NCBI GenBank assembly: GCA_002439165.1
Contig: DJTE01000023.1
Coordinates: 1 to 64,000, forward strand
Origin: Chryseobacterium indologenes
GTDB taxonomy: Bacteria > Bacteroidota > Bacteroidia > Flavobacteriales > Weeksellaceae
DNA: 64,000 bases
Direction of reading: 5' to 3'
In this document: positions 53,854 to 62,385 of the stretch, one piece after another
Numbering within the stretch: position 1 is the stretch's first letter
How the letters are laid out: each line of letters opens with the position of its first letter
Made by a program: the position numbers and the translations under genes
The notes under the pieces: generated by a model
Told to the model about the DNA's origin: nothing
The model's input: the letters and a program-made list of their open reading frames with translations, nothing else
Databases searched by the model: none

Positions 53854-55164
53854 ATGAACAATATTTTTTTAATTACAAAAAGGGAATTTCTTACACAGGT
53901 TAAGAAAAAATCCTTCATTATACTGACACTTCTGGCTCCCCTGCTACTGGTTGCTTTCGGTGGAGTGATCGGGCTTATGTTTAAAGCGAATGAATCTCAT
54001 AGTGTGATTGAGGTGGTGGATAAAAGCGGGCTGTTTAAGGACCGGCTGAAGTCTAATGACAAACTCAATTATGTATTTGTTTCTGCGGCAGACGAGAAGT
54101 CAAAGATCAATAATCTGAAAGAGAATGAATCTCTGGACGGGATCCTGATACTTCCGGAACTTGCAGGACAGGATTACGAAGGTCTTCAGAACAGCACAAG
54201 ACTGGTAGTCAACAGCAAAATAGGTTTTGATACCAAACAGAAAATTGTTTCCGATATTACGGATGTTATTAAAAAGGAAAAGATAAAACAACTGGGTATT
54301 CAGGAGAAGCAACTGAATGACCTGGACAAAGGCTTTACTTTAAAGACGATTAATGTTTCTGAAAATAATAAGGAAGATTCGGATCTTGCTTTCGGGGTAA
54401 AAAGCGGATTAAGTATTCTTCTGATGTATGTAACCTTCATGTTTATTATTATTTACGGAGTAAGGGTAATGAGAAGTGTTCTTGAGGAGAAGAACAACCG
54501 TGTGGTGGAAATCATCATCTCATCGGTAAAGCCATTTGAGCTGATGATGGGAAAAATTCTTGGGGTAACGCTTGTAGCCCTGACACAGTTTGTGATCTGG
54601 ATCACGATGTCCGTTATCGGAGCTTTGGTCCTTAATACAGGATTTTCTTCGATTCAGAAAAACATTCCCGGCGGCAGTGAGGAAATGGGCAGTAAACTGG
54701 ATTTTGCACAGATTGCCACACAGGTTTCCCACAGTCTTCTGGAACTGAATTTTCCGCTGATCATCTTCGTATTTATTGTATTTTTCCTTCTTGGATATAT
54801 TTTTTACAGCTCTATTTATGCTGCTATCGGTTCTGCCGTGGATAATGAAACGGAAACCCAGCAGTTTACTTTATTTGCGATTTTACCACTTTCCTTAGGA
54901 ATGTACGGAAGTTTTTCCTTAATGAACAATCCTGACGGACCTCTTGGGTTCTGGCTGTCTATTATTCCGTTTACTTCTCCGGTAGCAATGATTGCAAGAA
55001 TACCGTTTGGTGTTCCGGCCTGGCAGATTGCCCTGTCTATCGTGTTATTGCTGGGAACAACAGTTTTCATGATCTTTTTAGCCGGAAAAATTTACCGTGT
55101 GGGGATTCTGATGTATGGTAATAAAGCTACGCTGAAGGAGATCTGGAAGTGGATCAAGGGATAA
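53854..55164 (+). CDS. ABC-2-type permease (NatB-like)
   Basis: A 436-residue inner-membrane protein. It has one N-terminal helix (about 20-42), an extracytoplasmic domain of about 130 residues, then five to six helices from about residue 185. The signature VMRSVLEEKNNRVVEIIISSVKPFELMMGKILG is typical of ABC-2 permeases of the NatB/YhaP group. It forms the exporter with the preceding ATPase. Confidence 0.92.
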   Translation: MNNIFLITKREFLTQVKKKSFIILTLLAPLLLVAFGGVIGLMFKANESHSVIEVVDKSGLFKDRLKSNDKLNYVFVSAADEKSKINNLKENESLDGILILPELAGQDYEGLQNSTRLVVNSKIGFDTKQKIVSDITDVIKKEKIKQLGIQEKQLNDLDKGFTLKTINVSENNKEDSDLAFGVKSGLSILLMYVTFMFIIIYGVRVMRSVLEEKNNRVVEIIISSVKPFELMMGKILGVTLVALTQFVIWITMSVIGALVLNTGFSSIQKNIPGGSEEMGSKLDFAQIATQVSHSLLELNFPLIIFVFIVFFLLGYIFYSSIYAAIGSAVDNETETQQFTLFAILPLSLGMYGSFSLMNNPDGPLGFWLSIIPFTSPVAMIARIPFGVPAWQIALSIVLLLGTTVFMIFLAGKIYRVGILMYGNKATLKEIWKWIKG

Positions 55165-55383
55165 AGATCAGTCTCGAAAGAATATTTTGGATTTAAGGCA
55201 AAGATTTCTATGTATAGGCCATGTTGATTTCAGGGAGCAAAGGATAGCATCAACTTCGTTGATTCGATGAAGCGGATGGATAAGCATACTGCTTTATTTC
55301 CTTTTTGATTTTCATATTTTTGTCTTTTAAAAAACTTCAGAATAATAAAAAAGATGAATTAACCAACTTCTTATATCGAAATA

Positions 55384-55415
55384 AAAACTCCCGGAAAAGT
55401 CCGGGAGTTTTTTTA
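55384..55415. terminator. strong bidirectional terminator
   Basis: AAAACTCCCGGA-aaag-TCCGGGAGTTTT is a perfect 12-bp stem with T-rich flanks on both strands. It lies between the NatAB operon and the convergent OMP gene. Confidence 0.85.
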
Positions 55416-55433
55416 TGATGAATAATAATTATT

Positions 55434-56102
55434 CTATTTGAAGATATAGCTTAAGCTTATGCCCAGAACCTGTTCAGATTTCTTTTTGCTGGTACCTCCT
55501 TTTTCTTTGGCAAGGTCAGGATAGGTATCTGAAAGACCTAAGTCGTATTTCAGGGTCAGTTCAAGCTGTCTCTTGTAGCTGTAACCGATTCCCAATCCCA
55601 GAGCGAAATTGAAGCTTGACGCTTTTCCGCTTACTGCCGGGTAAAGAGGATCTGTTACATCCGGATCATAGTAAGGTCTGCTTACCGGTGCATTTTTAAC
55701 GTTCTGGTTTAAGAGAAAGTTAAATCTTGGACCAATCATTCCGAAGAATTCCGATTCAGCTTCTGAAAAGTATCCTTTGAAATAGACCGGTACGCTCAGG
55801 TAATTGTTGGCGTATACCGCATCATAACCGTCTTTTCCTTTAGCATCTTTATCTTTTCCGGTTTCTCCTGCACCATAGTACGTTACTTCCGGCTGTAAAA
55901 AGAACTGGTTGGCCTTTCCGATCGGGATGAGAGCCAAAGCTCCGCCCTGAAATGTATATCTGGCACCGGAAGGGTTATGGGCATTCCTTACACGGGAATA
56001 ATTACCGCCGGCAGTGACCCCGAATCTTGTGCTTCCAAAATCGATCTGGGCAAAAGAAAGGGTAGAAACAGCCAATGCTGAGGCTAATAAAAGTTTTTTC
56101 AT
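55434..56102 (-). CDS. small outer-membrane beta-barrel (porin-family) protein
   Basis: A 222-residue protein. The start is set at MKKLLLASALAVSTLSFAQ for a proper signal peptide; the open frame adds 17 codons upstream that run to within a few bases of the sucD stop. The mature part is an eight-strand-type barrel (RFGVTAGGNYSRVRN, FFGMIGPRFNFLLNQ, LGLGIGYSYKRQLELTLKYD) ending in Phe-Lys. It resembles the Bacteroidetes porin/PorT-like family. Its gene is 22 bases after sucD and may be co-transcribed. Confidence 0.85.
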   Translation of the reverse strand: MKKLLLASALAVSTLSFAQIDFGSTRFGVTAGGNYSRVRNAHNPSGARYTFQGGALALIPIGKANQFFLQPEVTYYGAGETGKDKDAKGKDGYDAVYANNYLSVPVYFKGYFSEAESEFFGMIGPRFNFLLNQNVKNAPVSRPYYDPDVTDPLYPAVSGKASSFNFALGLGIGYSYKRQLELTLKYDLGLSDTYPDLAKEKGGTSKKKSEQVLGISLSYIFK

Positions 56103-56124
56103 ATTGTATTGGTTTTGTAGCTTA

Positions 56125-56997
56125 TTATCCAAGGATTTTTGCAACAGTGGCACCGATGTCAGCAGGAGAATCTACAACGTTGATTCCGTTTTCTCTCATG
56201 ATTTCCATTTTAGCCTGAGCTGTATCTTCAGCACCGCCTACGATAGCACCGGCGTGTCCCATTGTTCTTCCTTTAGGAGCAGTCTGTCCTGCGATAAATC
56301 CTACAACCGGCTTGTTAGATCCGCTTGCTTTGTACCATCTTGCCGCTTCTGCTTCAAGACCACCACCGATTTCACCAATCATTACGACTGCTTCAGTTTC
56401 AGGGTCGTTGATGAATAGTTCAAGAGCTTCTCTGGTTGTAGTTCCGATGATCGGGTCACCACCGATACCGATAGCAGTAGAGATCCCGTATCCGGCTCTT
56501 ACTACCTGATCAGCTGCTTCATAGGTAAGGGTACCTGATTTTGAAACGATACCTACTTTACCTTTTTTGAAAACGAATCCCGGCATGATACCAATTTTAG
56601 CTTCTTCAGAAGTAATGATTCCCGGACAGTTCGGACCGATTAATCTGCAGTCTCTGTCAGCGATATAAGATTTTACTTTTACCATATCTGCTACGGGGAT
56701 ACCTTCAGTAATACATACGATTACTTTGATACCTGCTTCAGCAGCTTCCATAATTGCATCGGCAGCAAATGCAGGCGGTACGAAAATGATACTTACGTTG
56801 GCACCTGCTTTTTCAACAGCATCAGCTACTGTATTGAATACCGGCTTTCCTAAGTGCTCGCTTCCTCCTTTTCCCGGAGTAACACCACCTACAACGTTTG
56901 TTCCGTATTCAATCATCTGACCAGCGTGGAAAGTACCTTCGTTCCCTGTAAATCCTTGTACAATTACTTTAGAATCTTTGTTTACTAAAATTGACAT
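56125..56997 (-). CDS. sucD: succinate--CoA ligase, alpha subunit
   Basis: A 290-residue TCA-cycle enzyme subunit. It has the CoA-binding Rossmann domain with GFTGNEGTFHAGQMIEYGT, the phosphohistidine loop GRTMGHAGAIVGG with His248 (E. coli His246), and IGEIGGGLEAEAA. It works with SucC, which is not in this window; a separate sucC locus is common in Bacteroidetes. A TAAATTTG -7 box lies at 57041-57048. Confidence 0.96.
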   Translation of the reverse strand: MSILVNKDSKVIVQGFTGNEGTFHAGQMIEYGTNVVGGVTPGKGGSEHLGKPVFNTVADAVEKAGANVSIIFVPPAFAADAIMEAAEAGIKVIVCITEGIPVADMVKVKSYIADRDCRLIGPNCPGIITSEEAKIGIMPGFVFKKGKVGIVSKSGTLTYEAADQVVRAGYGISTAIGIGGDPIIGTTTREALELFINDPETEAVVMIGEIGGGLEAEAARWYKASGSNKPVVGFIAGQTAPKGRTMGHAGAIVGGAEDTAQAKMEIMRENGINVVDSPADIGATVAKILG

Positions 56998-57040
56998 TTT
57001 ATTGTTGTTTTAATTTATTTAAATATTTTATTAATGCTCA

Positions 57041-57048
57041 CAAATTTA
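57041..57048 (-). promoter_or_regulatory. -7 element (TAAATTTG) upstream of sucD
   Basis: An exact TAnnTTTG match on the minus strand, 43 bases before the sucD ATG. No clear -33 TTG is seen. Confidence 0.45.
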
Positions 57049-57088
57049 CTTAAATTTCTTTGATTTTGGATAAAACCTTCGGAATTGT

Positions 57089-57991
57089 TTATTTGAGATT
57101 TCTCAGTTTTACTTCTTTTTTGAGGTAGCCTTTAAAATCTTCTGCGAACATCCCGATATAGGTTCCTTTTTTAAGGTCCCGGTTTACTCCGGTCTTGCCT
57201 AGCAGGACGGATCCGCTTTCGATGGTATTGCCGGAAGCAATGCCCACCTGACCCCAAAGTGTAACCTCATCACCGATGATACAGCAGCCGGCCACTCCTA
57301 CCTGTGAAGCGATAAGACATCTTTTTCCGATCACGGTATCATGCCCTATCTGAATCTGGTTATCCAGAACCGATCCTTCACCTATAATTGTGGAATCCGT
57401 AACTCCGCGGTCGATGGTACATCCATTTCCGATTTCCACATTGTTTTCAATAATCACATTTCCTACGGAGATCAGACGGTCGAAATTACCATTCAGTTTT
57501 CTGTAATAGAAGGCATCTCCTCCCAATACGGTATTGGACTGAATGATTACGTTGTCGCCGATTACGGTTCTGTCTCCTATAACCACATTTGGGAATATAA
57601 GTACGTTTTTACCGATCTTTACATTATTTCCGATGACTGCTGAGGGGTGGATCTTTGTTCCCTCCCCTATTTCGGCATCATGGAGCTGCTCTGTAAAGTT
57701 GTATATCCGGGTAAAGTGGGTGTTGATCTTATTAAAGTCTCTGAAAGGATCATCCGATACCAAAAGAGCCTTTCCTTCCGGGCATTCCACTTCTTTATCG
57801 ATCAGAATGATGGTAGCGGCCGAATTCAGGGCTTTATCGTAATATTTAGGATGGTTCACAAAAACAATGTCTCCCGGTTTTACTCTGTGAATTTCGTTGG
57901 TTCCTAAAACTTCAAAGTCTTCCGGCCCAATGAATTTTGAACCTATTAAATCTGCGATAGTTTTAAGTTTCTGTGGAGAATGGAATCTCAT
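57089..57991 (-). CDS. LpxD-like left-handed beta-helix acyltransferase (second copy)
   Basis: A 300-residue paralogue of LpxD. The N-terminal uridine-binding-like domain (1-100) is followed by hexapeptide repeats (IGNNVKIGKNVLIFPNVVIG ...). The catalytic-type His is in QIGHDTVIG, matching the HxxxG motif of LpxD. The C-terminal helix is short. It is 46 residues shorter than the lpxD product at 61.3 kb. It may be an acyltransferase with another acyl-chain or sugar preference. It lies downstream of efp in the lipid A cluster. Confidence 0.87.
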   Translation of the reverse strand: MRFHSPQKLKTIADLIGSKFIGPEDFEVLGTNEIHRVKPGDIVFVNHPKYYDKALNSAATIILIDKEVECPEGKALLVSDDPFRDFNKINTHFTRIYNFTEQLHDAEIGEGTKIHPSAVIGNNVKIGKNVLIFPNVVIGDRTVIGDNVIIQSNTVLGGDAFYYRKLNGNFDRLISVGNVIIENNVEIGNGCTIDRGVTDSTIIGEGSVLDNQIQIGHDTVIGKRCLIASQVGVAGCCIIGDEVTLWGQVGIASGNTIESGSVLLGKTGVNRDLKKGTYIGMFAEDFKGYLKKEVKLRNLK

Positions 57992-58013
57992 AAAAGAATA
58001 GATTTTATTATTT

Positions 58014-58058
58014 GAACCGGATTTTATCCGGTTCTTTTATAAATCGTCCCTTCGGGAC
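58014..58058. repeat. two small hairpins between efp and the LpxD-like gene
   Basis: GAACCGGAT-ttt-ATCCGGTTC (58014-58034) is a 9-bp stem followed by TTTT on the plus strand, and GTCCC-ttc-GGGAC (58046-58058) follows. Both neighbouring genes are on the minus strand, where no T-run is present, so these do not look like terminators for efp. Confidence 0.5.
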
Positions 58059-58122
58059 TCTTCAAGTTTTCTTATAAAGCAAAATTCGGAATGCAAGTGC
58101 AAACCGAATCTTGTAAATTTTA

Positions 58123-58686
58123 TTATTTAACTCTTTCCAGATAAGAACCGTCTTCTGTGCTTACCTTAATTTTGTCACCCGGCTCGATGAATAACGGAAC
58201 CATTACTCTTGCTCCTGTTTCAACGATTGCATTTTTAAGGGCGTTGGTAGCTGTATTTCCTTTTACTCCCGGATCAGCTTCTATAACATCCAGATATACC
58301 GACTGTGGAAGTTCAGCGGAAAGAGGGGTTTCATCAACTTCTTTCAGAATGATCGTCACTTCTTCACCTGCTTTCATAAACTGGGAGTTTTCAATCATTT
58401 CCTTGTTCAGGTATAATTGAGAGAAATCGTCATTGTTCATGAAGTGGAATCCGTTTTCATCATCATAAAGATACTGGAACTTTCTGGTGATTACTTTTAC
58501 TTCTTCAATTTTGTGTCCCGCAGAGAAAGTATTATCAATTACTTTACCGTTGGTTACCGACTTTAGTTTTGTTCTTACGAAAGCGGGTCCTTTTCCCGGT
58601 TTTACGTGAAGAAATTCAATTACTTTATAAATATCATTGCTGTACTCAATGCAAAGCCCTTTTCTGATATCGTTACTTGTTGCCAT
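58123..58686 (-). CDS. efp: elongation factor P
   Basis: A 187-residue translation factor that rescues ribosomes stalled at polyproline. The domain I loop HVKPGKGPAFVRTK carries Lys32, the usual modification site. Two OB-fold domains follow (VYLDVIEADPGVKGNTA; ALVMVPLF-like MVPLFIEPGDKIKVSTEDG). It is inserted in the lipid A cluster between a small secreted-protein gene and the second lpxD-like gene. Confidence 0.96.
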   Translation of the reverse strand: MATSNDIRKGLCIEYSNDIYKVIEFLHVKPGKGPAFVRTKLKSVTNGKVIDNTFSAGHKIEEVKVITRKFQYLYDDENGFHFMNNDDFSQLYLNKEMIENSQFMKAGEEVTIILKEVDETPLSAELPQSVYLDVIEADPGVKGNTATNALKNAIVETGARVMVPLFIEPGDKIKVSTEDGSYLERVK

Positions 58687-58703
58687 TAATAATATATTAT
58701 TCT

Positions 58704-59069
58704 TTATTTTGTTTTAAAAGTAAGTACCCGTACATGAATATTGTCTGCCAGCTGCTGGCCCAACCTGCCTACAACTTTGCCAGTCGGCGAAATATGTAAA
58801 CTATTGGTTGGATTGTTAAACATTGCGTTATACCGGTTCAGCTGATCCACATTATTCTGAATCTCTGAATTGTTCTCATGTTTTTTAAAGAATGATTCTT
58901 TCTTCATGATTTTCCGCAAAGTATTATTGACATTATTTTTAGCAATACTGTCATTCTGCAGTGTATAGCTTTTCTCTATTGTCTGCTTCTTAGAATTGGA
59001 CGGTTCAGTTTGCTGCCCGGCTATGATAGCTGAGAACAAAAAGGATAGTGCTAAAAATAAATTTTTCAT
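58704..59069 (-). CDS. small secreted hypothetical protein
   Basis: A 121-residue exported protein. The signal peptide ends at about residue 19 (FSAIIAGQQ). The mature part is Asn/Lys/Ser-rich with a predicted helical middle (NNTLRKIMKKESFFKKHENN) and no known domain. It lies 27 bases downstream of lpxA and 17 bases upstream of efp on the same strand, so it is probably co-transcribed with the lipid A genes. The function is unknown. Confidence 0.7.
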   Translation of the reverse strand: MKNLFLALSFLFSAIIAGQQTEPSNSKKQTIEKSYTLQNDSIAKNNVNNTLRKIMKKESFFKKHENNSEIQNNVDQLNRYNAMFNNPTNSLHISPTGKVVGRLGQQLADNIHVRVLTFKTK

Positions 59070-59096
59070 AAGTGTGCGGGATTTTATTGTTTTATT

Positions 59097-59891
59097 TTAG
59101 CTGCTTTCTTTACCGGTTCCGTATCCTTTTACAATTCCTCTCGGAGAGTTTTGGATAAACTGAAGAATTTCGTCTCTTTCGGCTGTCGGAAGCATTTCTT
59201 TTTCAATATGGGAAATGGCCTGGGAAACGTTCATTTTCATTTGAAAAATAGCTCTGTATATTTTCTGAATTTCAAAGATTTTTTCATTGGTAAATCCTCT
59301 TCTTCTAAGTCCCACAGAGTTGATACCTGCATAAGACATAGGTTCCCTTGCTACTTTTACATAAGGAGGGATGTCTTTTCTTACGAGAGTACCACCGGAA
59401 ATCATCACATGTTTCCCGATTTTACCAAATTGGTGTACAGCCGATAAACCTCCCATTACCGTATAATCTCCGATTTCAACATGTCCTGCAATACCGCAAC
59501 CGTTTACAATGATGACGTGATCCCCGATCACACAGTCGTGTGCGATATGGGAGGTAGCCATAATAAGGCAATTTGCTCCTATCTTAGTGTATCCTAAGGC
59601 TTTTGTCCCTCTGTTTACAGTCACACATTCCCGGATTGTGGTATCATCTCCTATGATTACCTGTGTATCTTCACCATCAAATTTCAGATCCTGGGGGATC
59701 GCGGAGATTACCGTCCCGGGAAAAATTCTGCAATTCTTCCCTATTCTTGCTCCATCCATGATGGTTACATTAGGACCAATCCAGGTTCCTTCTCCGATTT
59801 CCACGTCCCCTGCAATTGTAGTAAAAGGCTCTACAATAACATTTTTGCTGATTTTTGCACGTTTATCTACGGCTGCTAATTGATGGATCAT
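59097..59891 (-). CDS. lpxA: acyl-ACP--UDP-N-acetylglucosamine O-acyltransferase
   Basis: A 264-residue protein catalysing the first step of lipid A synthesis. A left-handed beta-helix of hexapeptide repeats (IGEGTWIGPNVTIMDGARIG) carries the catalytic His118 in HIAHDCVIGDH. It ends in a helical C-terminal domain (RRRGFTNEKIFEIQKIYR). Its ATG directly abuts the stop of lpxC-fabZ with no intervening base, so translation is likely coupled. Confidence 0.96.
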   Translation of the reverse strand: MIHQLAAVDKRAKISKNVIVEPFTTIAGDVEIGEGTWIGPNVTIMDGARIGKNCRIFPGTVISAIPQDLKFDGEDTQVIIGDDTTIRECVTVNRGTKALGYTKIGANCLIMATSHIAHDCVIGDHVIIVNGCGIAGHVEIGDYTVMGGLSAVHQFGKIGKHVMISGGTLVRKDIPPYVKVAREPMSYAGINSVGLRRRGFTNEKIFEIQKIYRAIFQMKMNVSQAISHIEKEMLPTAERDEILQFIQNSPRGIVKGYGTGKESS

Positions 59892-61289
59892 TTAATCAAC
59901 TTTATTTTTTGCAACTTGAGCCATAAGCTCTGCTTCTACTGCCACTGTATCTCCTACATATCCGTACCCCTGCATATGAACGATACCTCTTCTGATAGGT
60001 TCTATCAATTCAATTTTGAAAATAATAGTATCTCCCGGAACTACTTTTCTCTTGAATTTCACTTTATCAATTTTAATGAAATAGGTAGAGTAATTTTCGG
60101 GATCCGGAACGCTAGCCAGTACAAGGATACCTCCTGTCTGTGCTAAGGCTTCTACCTGAAGAACGCCCGGCATTACAGGCTCTTTAGGGAAATGCCCTAC
60201 GAAGAACGGTTCGTTCATCGTCACATTTTTCAATCCTACAACATGAGAATCTGAAAGCTCAAGGACCTTATCGATCAGTAGGAACGGAGGTCTGTGTGGC
60301 ATAAGCTTCATGATTCCGTTGATATCGAAAACAGGTTCTTTGGTCAGGTCAAAATCAGGAACATTTTTCTTTTTCTGAAGTTTCCACTGGCGGTTCAGTT
60401 TTTTGGCAAACTGGGTATTTACGTAATGTCCCGGTTTGTTGGCAATTACCTTTCCTTTGATTTTTACTCCGGCTAAAGCAAGGTCTCCAATTACATCAAG
60501 CAATTTGTGTCTCGCGGCCTCGTTAGGATAATTCAGGGTAAGGTTATCAAGAATACCGTTCGGTCTGATAGAGACATTGTCTTTACCGAAGGCTTTTTTC
60601 AGTTTTTCTGTGGTTTCAGGAGTAAGATCTTTGTCTACGTATACAATAGCGTTGGAGATATCTCCGCCTCTGATCAGCCCGTGATCGAGAAGCATTTCCA
60701 GCTCATGCAGGAAGCTGAACGTTCTTGCAGAAGAGATCTCGTCTTTGAATTCTGAAATATTTTTAAGGGTAGCATTCTGGGTTCCCAGTACTTTGGTTCC
60801 AAAATCTACCATAGTTGTCACTTCATAAGTATCTGAAGGAATAATGGTAATTTCTGACCCGGATGCAGGATCTGCATAGCTCAGTACTTCTTTGATCACC
60901 AGATATTCTCTTGCGACACTCTGTTCTGTCACACCTACACTTTCAATCGCTTCCACAAAGAATTTTGAAGATCCGTCCAGAATAGGCGGCTCGGAAGCAT
61001 CCATTTCCATAATGGCATTGTCTATATCACATCCTACCAAAGCTGCCAGCAGGTGTTCGCAGGTTGTAATTTTAACACCTAATTTTTCTAATGTTGTTCC
61101 TCTTTCTGTTGCCACAACATAATTAACATCAGCTTCAACCTGAGGGTGCCCCTCCAGATCTGTTCTCACAAAAACAAAACCTGTATTTTCTTTGGCAGGC
61201 TTAATGGTAAGTTTTACTTCTTTACCTGTATGAAGACCAATTCCGGAAAGGGTTACTTCTTCCCGGAGTGTTTTTTGCATATCACTCAT
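59892..61289 (-). CDS. lpxC/fabZ: bifunctional UDP-3-O-acyl-N-acetylglucosamine deacetylase / 3-hydroxyacyl-ACP dehydratase
   Basis: A 465-residue natural fusion. LpxC (residues 1 to about 305) has GIGLHTGKEVKL and the zinc ligands His79 (CEHLLAAL), His261 and Asp265 (ARHKLLDVIGDLALAG), with GHYVN as catalytic-His segment. FabZ (about 320-465) has HRPPFLLIDKVLEL and the active-site pair His366 (FFVGHFPKEPVMPG) and Glu380. It couples the committed lipid A step with fatty-acid elongation. The start is MSDMQKTLREE (61289), overlapping the lpxD stop by 8 bases; a longer frame to 61316 runs into lpxD. Confidence 0.95.
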   Translation of the reverse strand: MSDMQKTLREEVTLSGIGLHTGKEVKLTIKPAKENTGFVFVRTDLEGHPQVEADVNYVVATERGTTLEKLGVKITTCEHLLAALVGCDIDNAIMEMDASEPPILDGSSKFFVEAIESVGVTEQSVAREYLVIKEVLSYADPASGSEITIIPSDTYEVTTMVDFGTKVLGTQNATLKNISEFKDEISSARTFSFLHELEMLLDHGLIRGGDISNAIVYVDKDLTPETTEKLKKAFGKDNVSIRPNGILDNLTLNYPNEAARHKLLDVIGDLALAGVKIKGKVIANKPGHYVNTQFAKKLNRQWKLQKKKNVPDFDLTKEPVFDINGIMKLMPHRPPFLLIDKVLELSDSHVVGLKNVTMNEPFFVGHFPKEPVMPGVLQVEALAQTGGILVLASVPDPENYSTYFIKIDKVKFKRKVVPGDTIIFKIELIEPIRRGIVHMQGYGYVGDTVAVEAELMAQVAKNKVD

Positions 61290-62313
61290 TAGTATTATCT
61301 TTTGAGGTATTCTCAAGATTATTTATTCTCTTTACAATTTCAGTGAAATTTCTGAAATGAACATAGTTTCTAAGGTAGTCATTATAACTGATCGCCGGAG
61401 ATCCGTATAACGTTTCTTTATCATTAACACTGGAGTTCACCCCGCTCTGGGCCTGAATTTTAACCTGATTTCCGATTTTGATATGGCCTACAATGCCAAC
61501 CTGTCCTCCGATCTGGTTCCAGTCTCCAATAGTTGTAGATCCTGCAATACCCGCCTGAGCTGCAATCACATTGTTCTGACCGATCTTCACATTATGGGCA
61601 ATCTGGATAAGATTGTCGATCTTTGTTCCTTTTCCGATGATGGTAGAACCGATAGTTGCCCTGTCTATACTGCAGTTTGAACCAATCTCCACATCATCTT
61701 CAATAATTACATTCCCCAGCTGAGGTATCTTTTTAAACCCTTCCGGTGTCGGCTGAAAACCGAATCCGTCTCCTCCGATTACCGTATTGGAATGAATCAC
61801 ACAGTTATCGCCGATAATACAGTAGTCATAAATTCTGGCACCACTGTCTATTTTACAGTTTTTACCGATTTTCACCCCCTTACCGATATATACGTGCGGA
61901 TAGATCTGCGAACCTTCACCTATTTTTGCTTTTTCCGAAACATAGGTAAATGCCCCGATATAGGCTTTATCTCCAATTACAGCAGTATTGTGGATAGAGG
62001 AACCGTTTTCAATTCCCTCTTTTCGTCCCTGCATTTCCTGGTACAGGTTCATCAGGATCTGAAAAGACAGATAAGCATCCTTTACCACGATCAGGGTAGG
62101 ATTATAAGTATTGTCAGCCAAAAGCTTTTCCGAAACAATGATAACGGAACATTTTGAGGTATCCAAGAAATGAGAAAACCGATCTTGTGCTATAAAAGAA
62201 AGATGTCCCGATTCCCCGTTTTCTATTGGTGAAACCCCTGTAATAACCGCGCTTTCGTCGCCTATTATTTTTCCGTCGATAAAACTTGCAATTTGCGAAG
62301 CTGTAAATTCCAT
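61282..62313 (-). CDS. lpxD: UDP-3-O-(3-hydroxyacyl)glucosamine N-acyltransferase
   Basis: A 343-residue enzyme for the third step of lipid A synthesis. The N-terminal uridine-binding domain (1-110) is followed by a left-handed beta-helix (IGDKAYIGAFTYVSEKAKIG ...). The catalytic-type His is in IAHNVKIG, and the protein ends in a C-terminal helix (FRNFTEIVKRINNLE). ATG 62313 is chosen because the promoter -7 box ends at 62320, which excludes the TTG at 62322. It is the first gene of lpxD - lpxC/fabZ - lpxA, with overlap and zero spacing between members. Confidence 0.94.
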   Translation of the reverse strand: MEFTASQIASFIDGKIIGDESAVITGVSPIENGESGHLSFIAQDRFSHFLDTSKCSVIIVSEKLLADNTYNPTLIVVKDAYLSFQILMNLYQEMQGRKEGIENGSSIHNTAVIGDKAYIGAFTYVSEKAKIGEGSQIYPHVYIGKGVKIGKNCKIDSGARIYDYCIIGDNCVIHSNTVIGGDGFGFQPTPEGFKKIPQLGNVIIEDDVEIGSNCSIDRATIGSTIIGKGTKIDNLIQIAHNVKIGQNNVIAAQAGIAGSTTIGDWNQIGGQVGIVGHIKIGNQVKIQAQSGVNSSVNDKETLYGSPAISYNDYLRNYVHFRNFTEIVKRINNLENTSKDNTNE

Positions 62314-62319
62314 ATTCTG

Positions 62320-62347
62320 CAAAGATAAGAAATTCTGTAATTCGCAA
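62320..62347 (-). promoter_or_regulatory. promoter of the lipid A operon
   Basis: On the minus strand TTG (62347-62345), a 17-base spacer and TATCTTTG (62327-62320) fit the consensus exactly. Only 6 bases separate the -7 box from the ATG at 62313, so the leader is predicted to be near zero. Confidence 0.65.
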
Positions 62348-62385
62348 ACATTTTTTGGTTTTCTGAACGTGAATTTTAATAATAT

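Noticed and set aside
55165..55383. AT-rich spacer with ATCAA-cttcg-TTGAT hairpin
   Set aside because: It resembles repeat-type spacer sequence, but no second copy is visible in the window.
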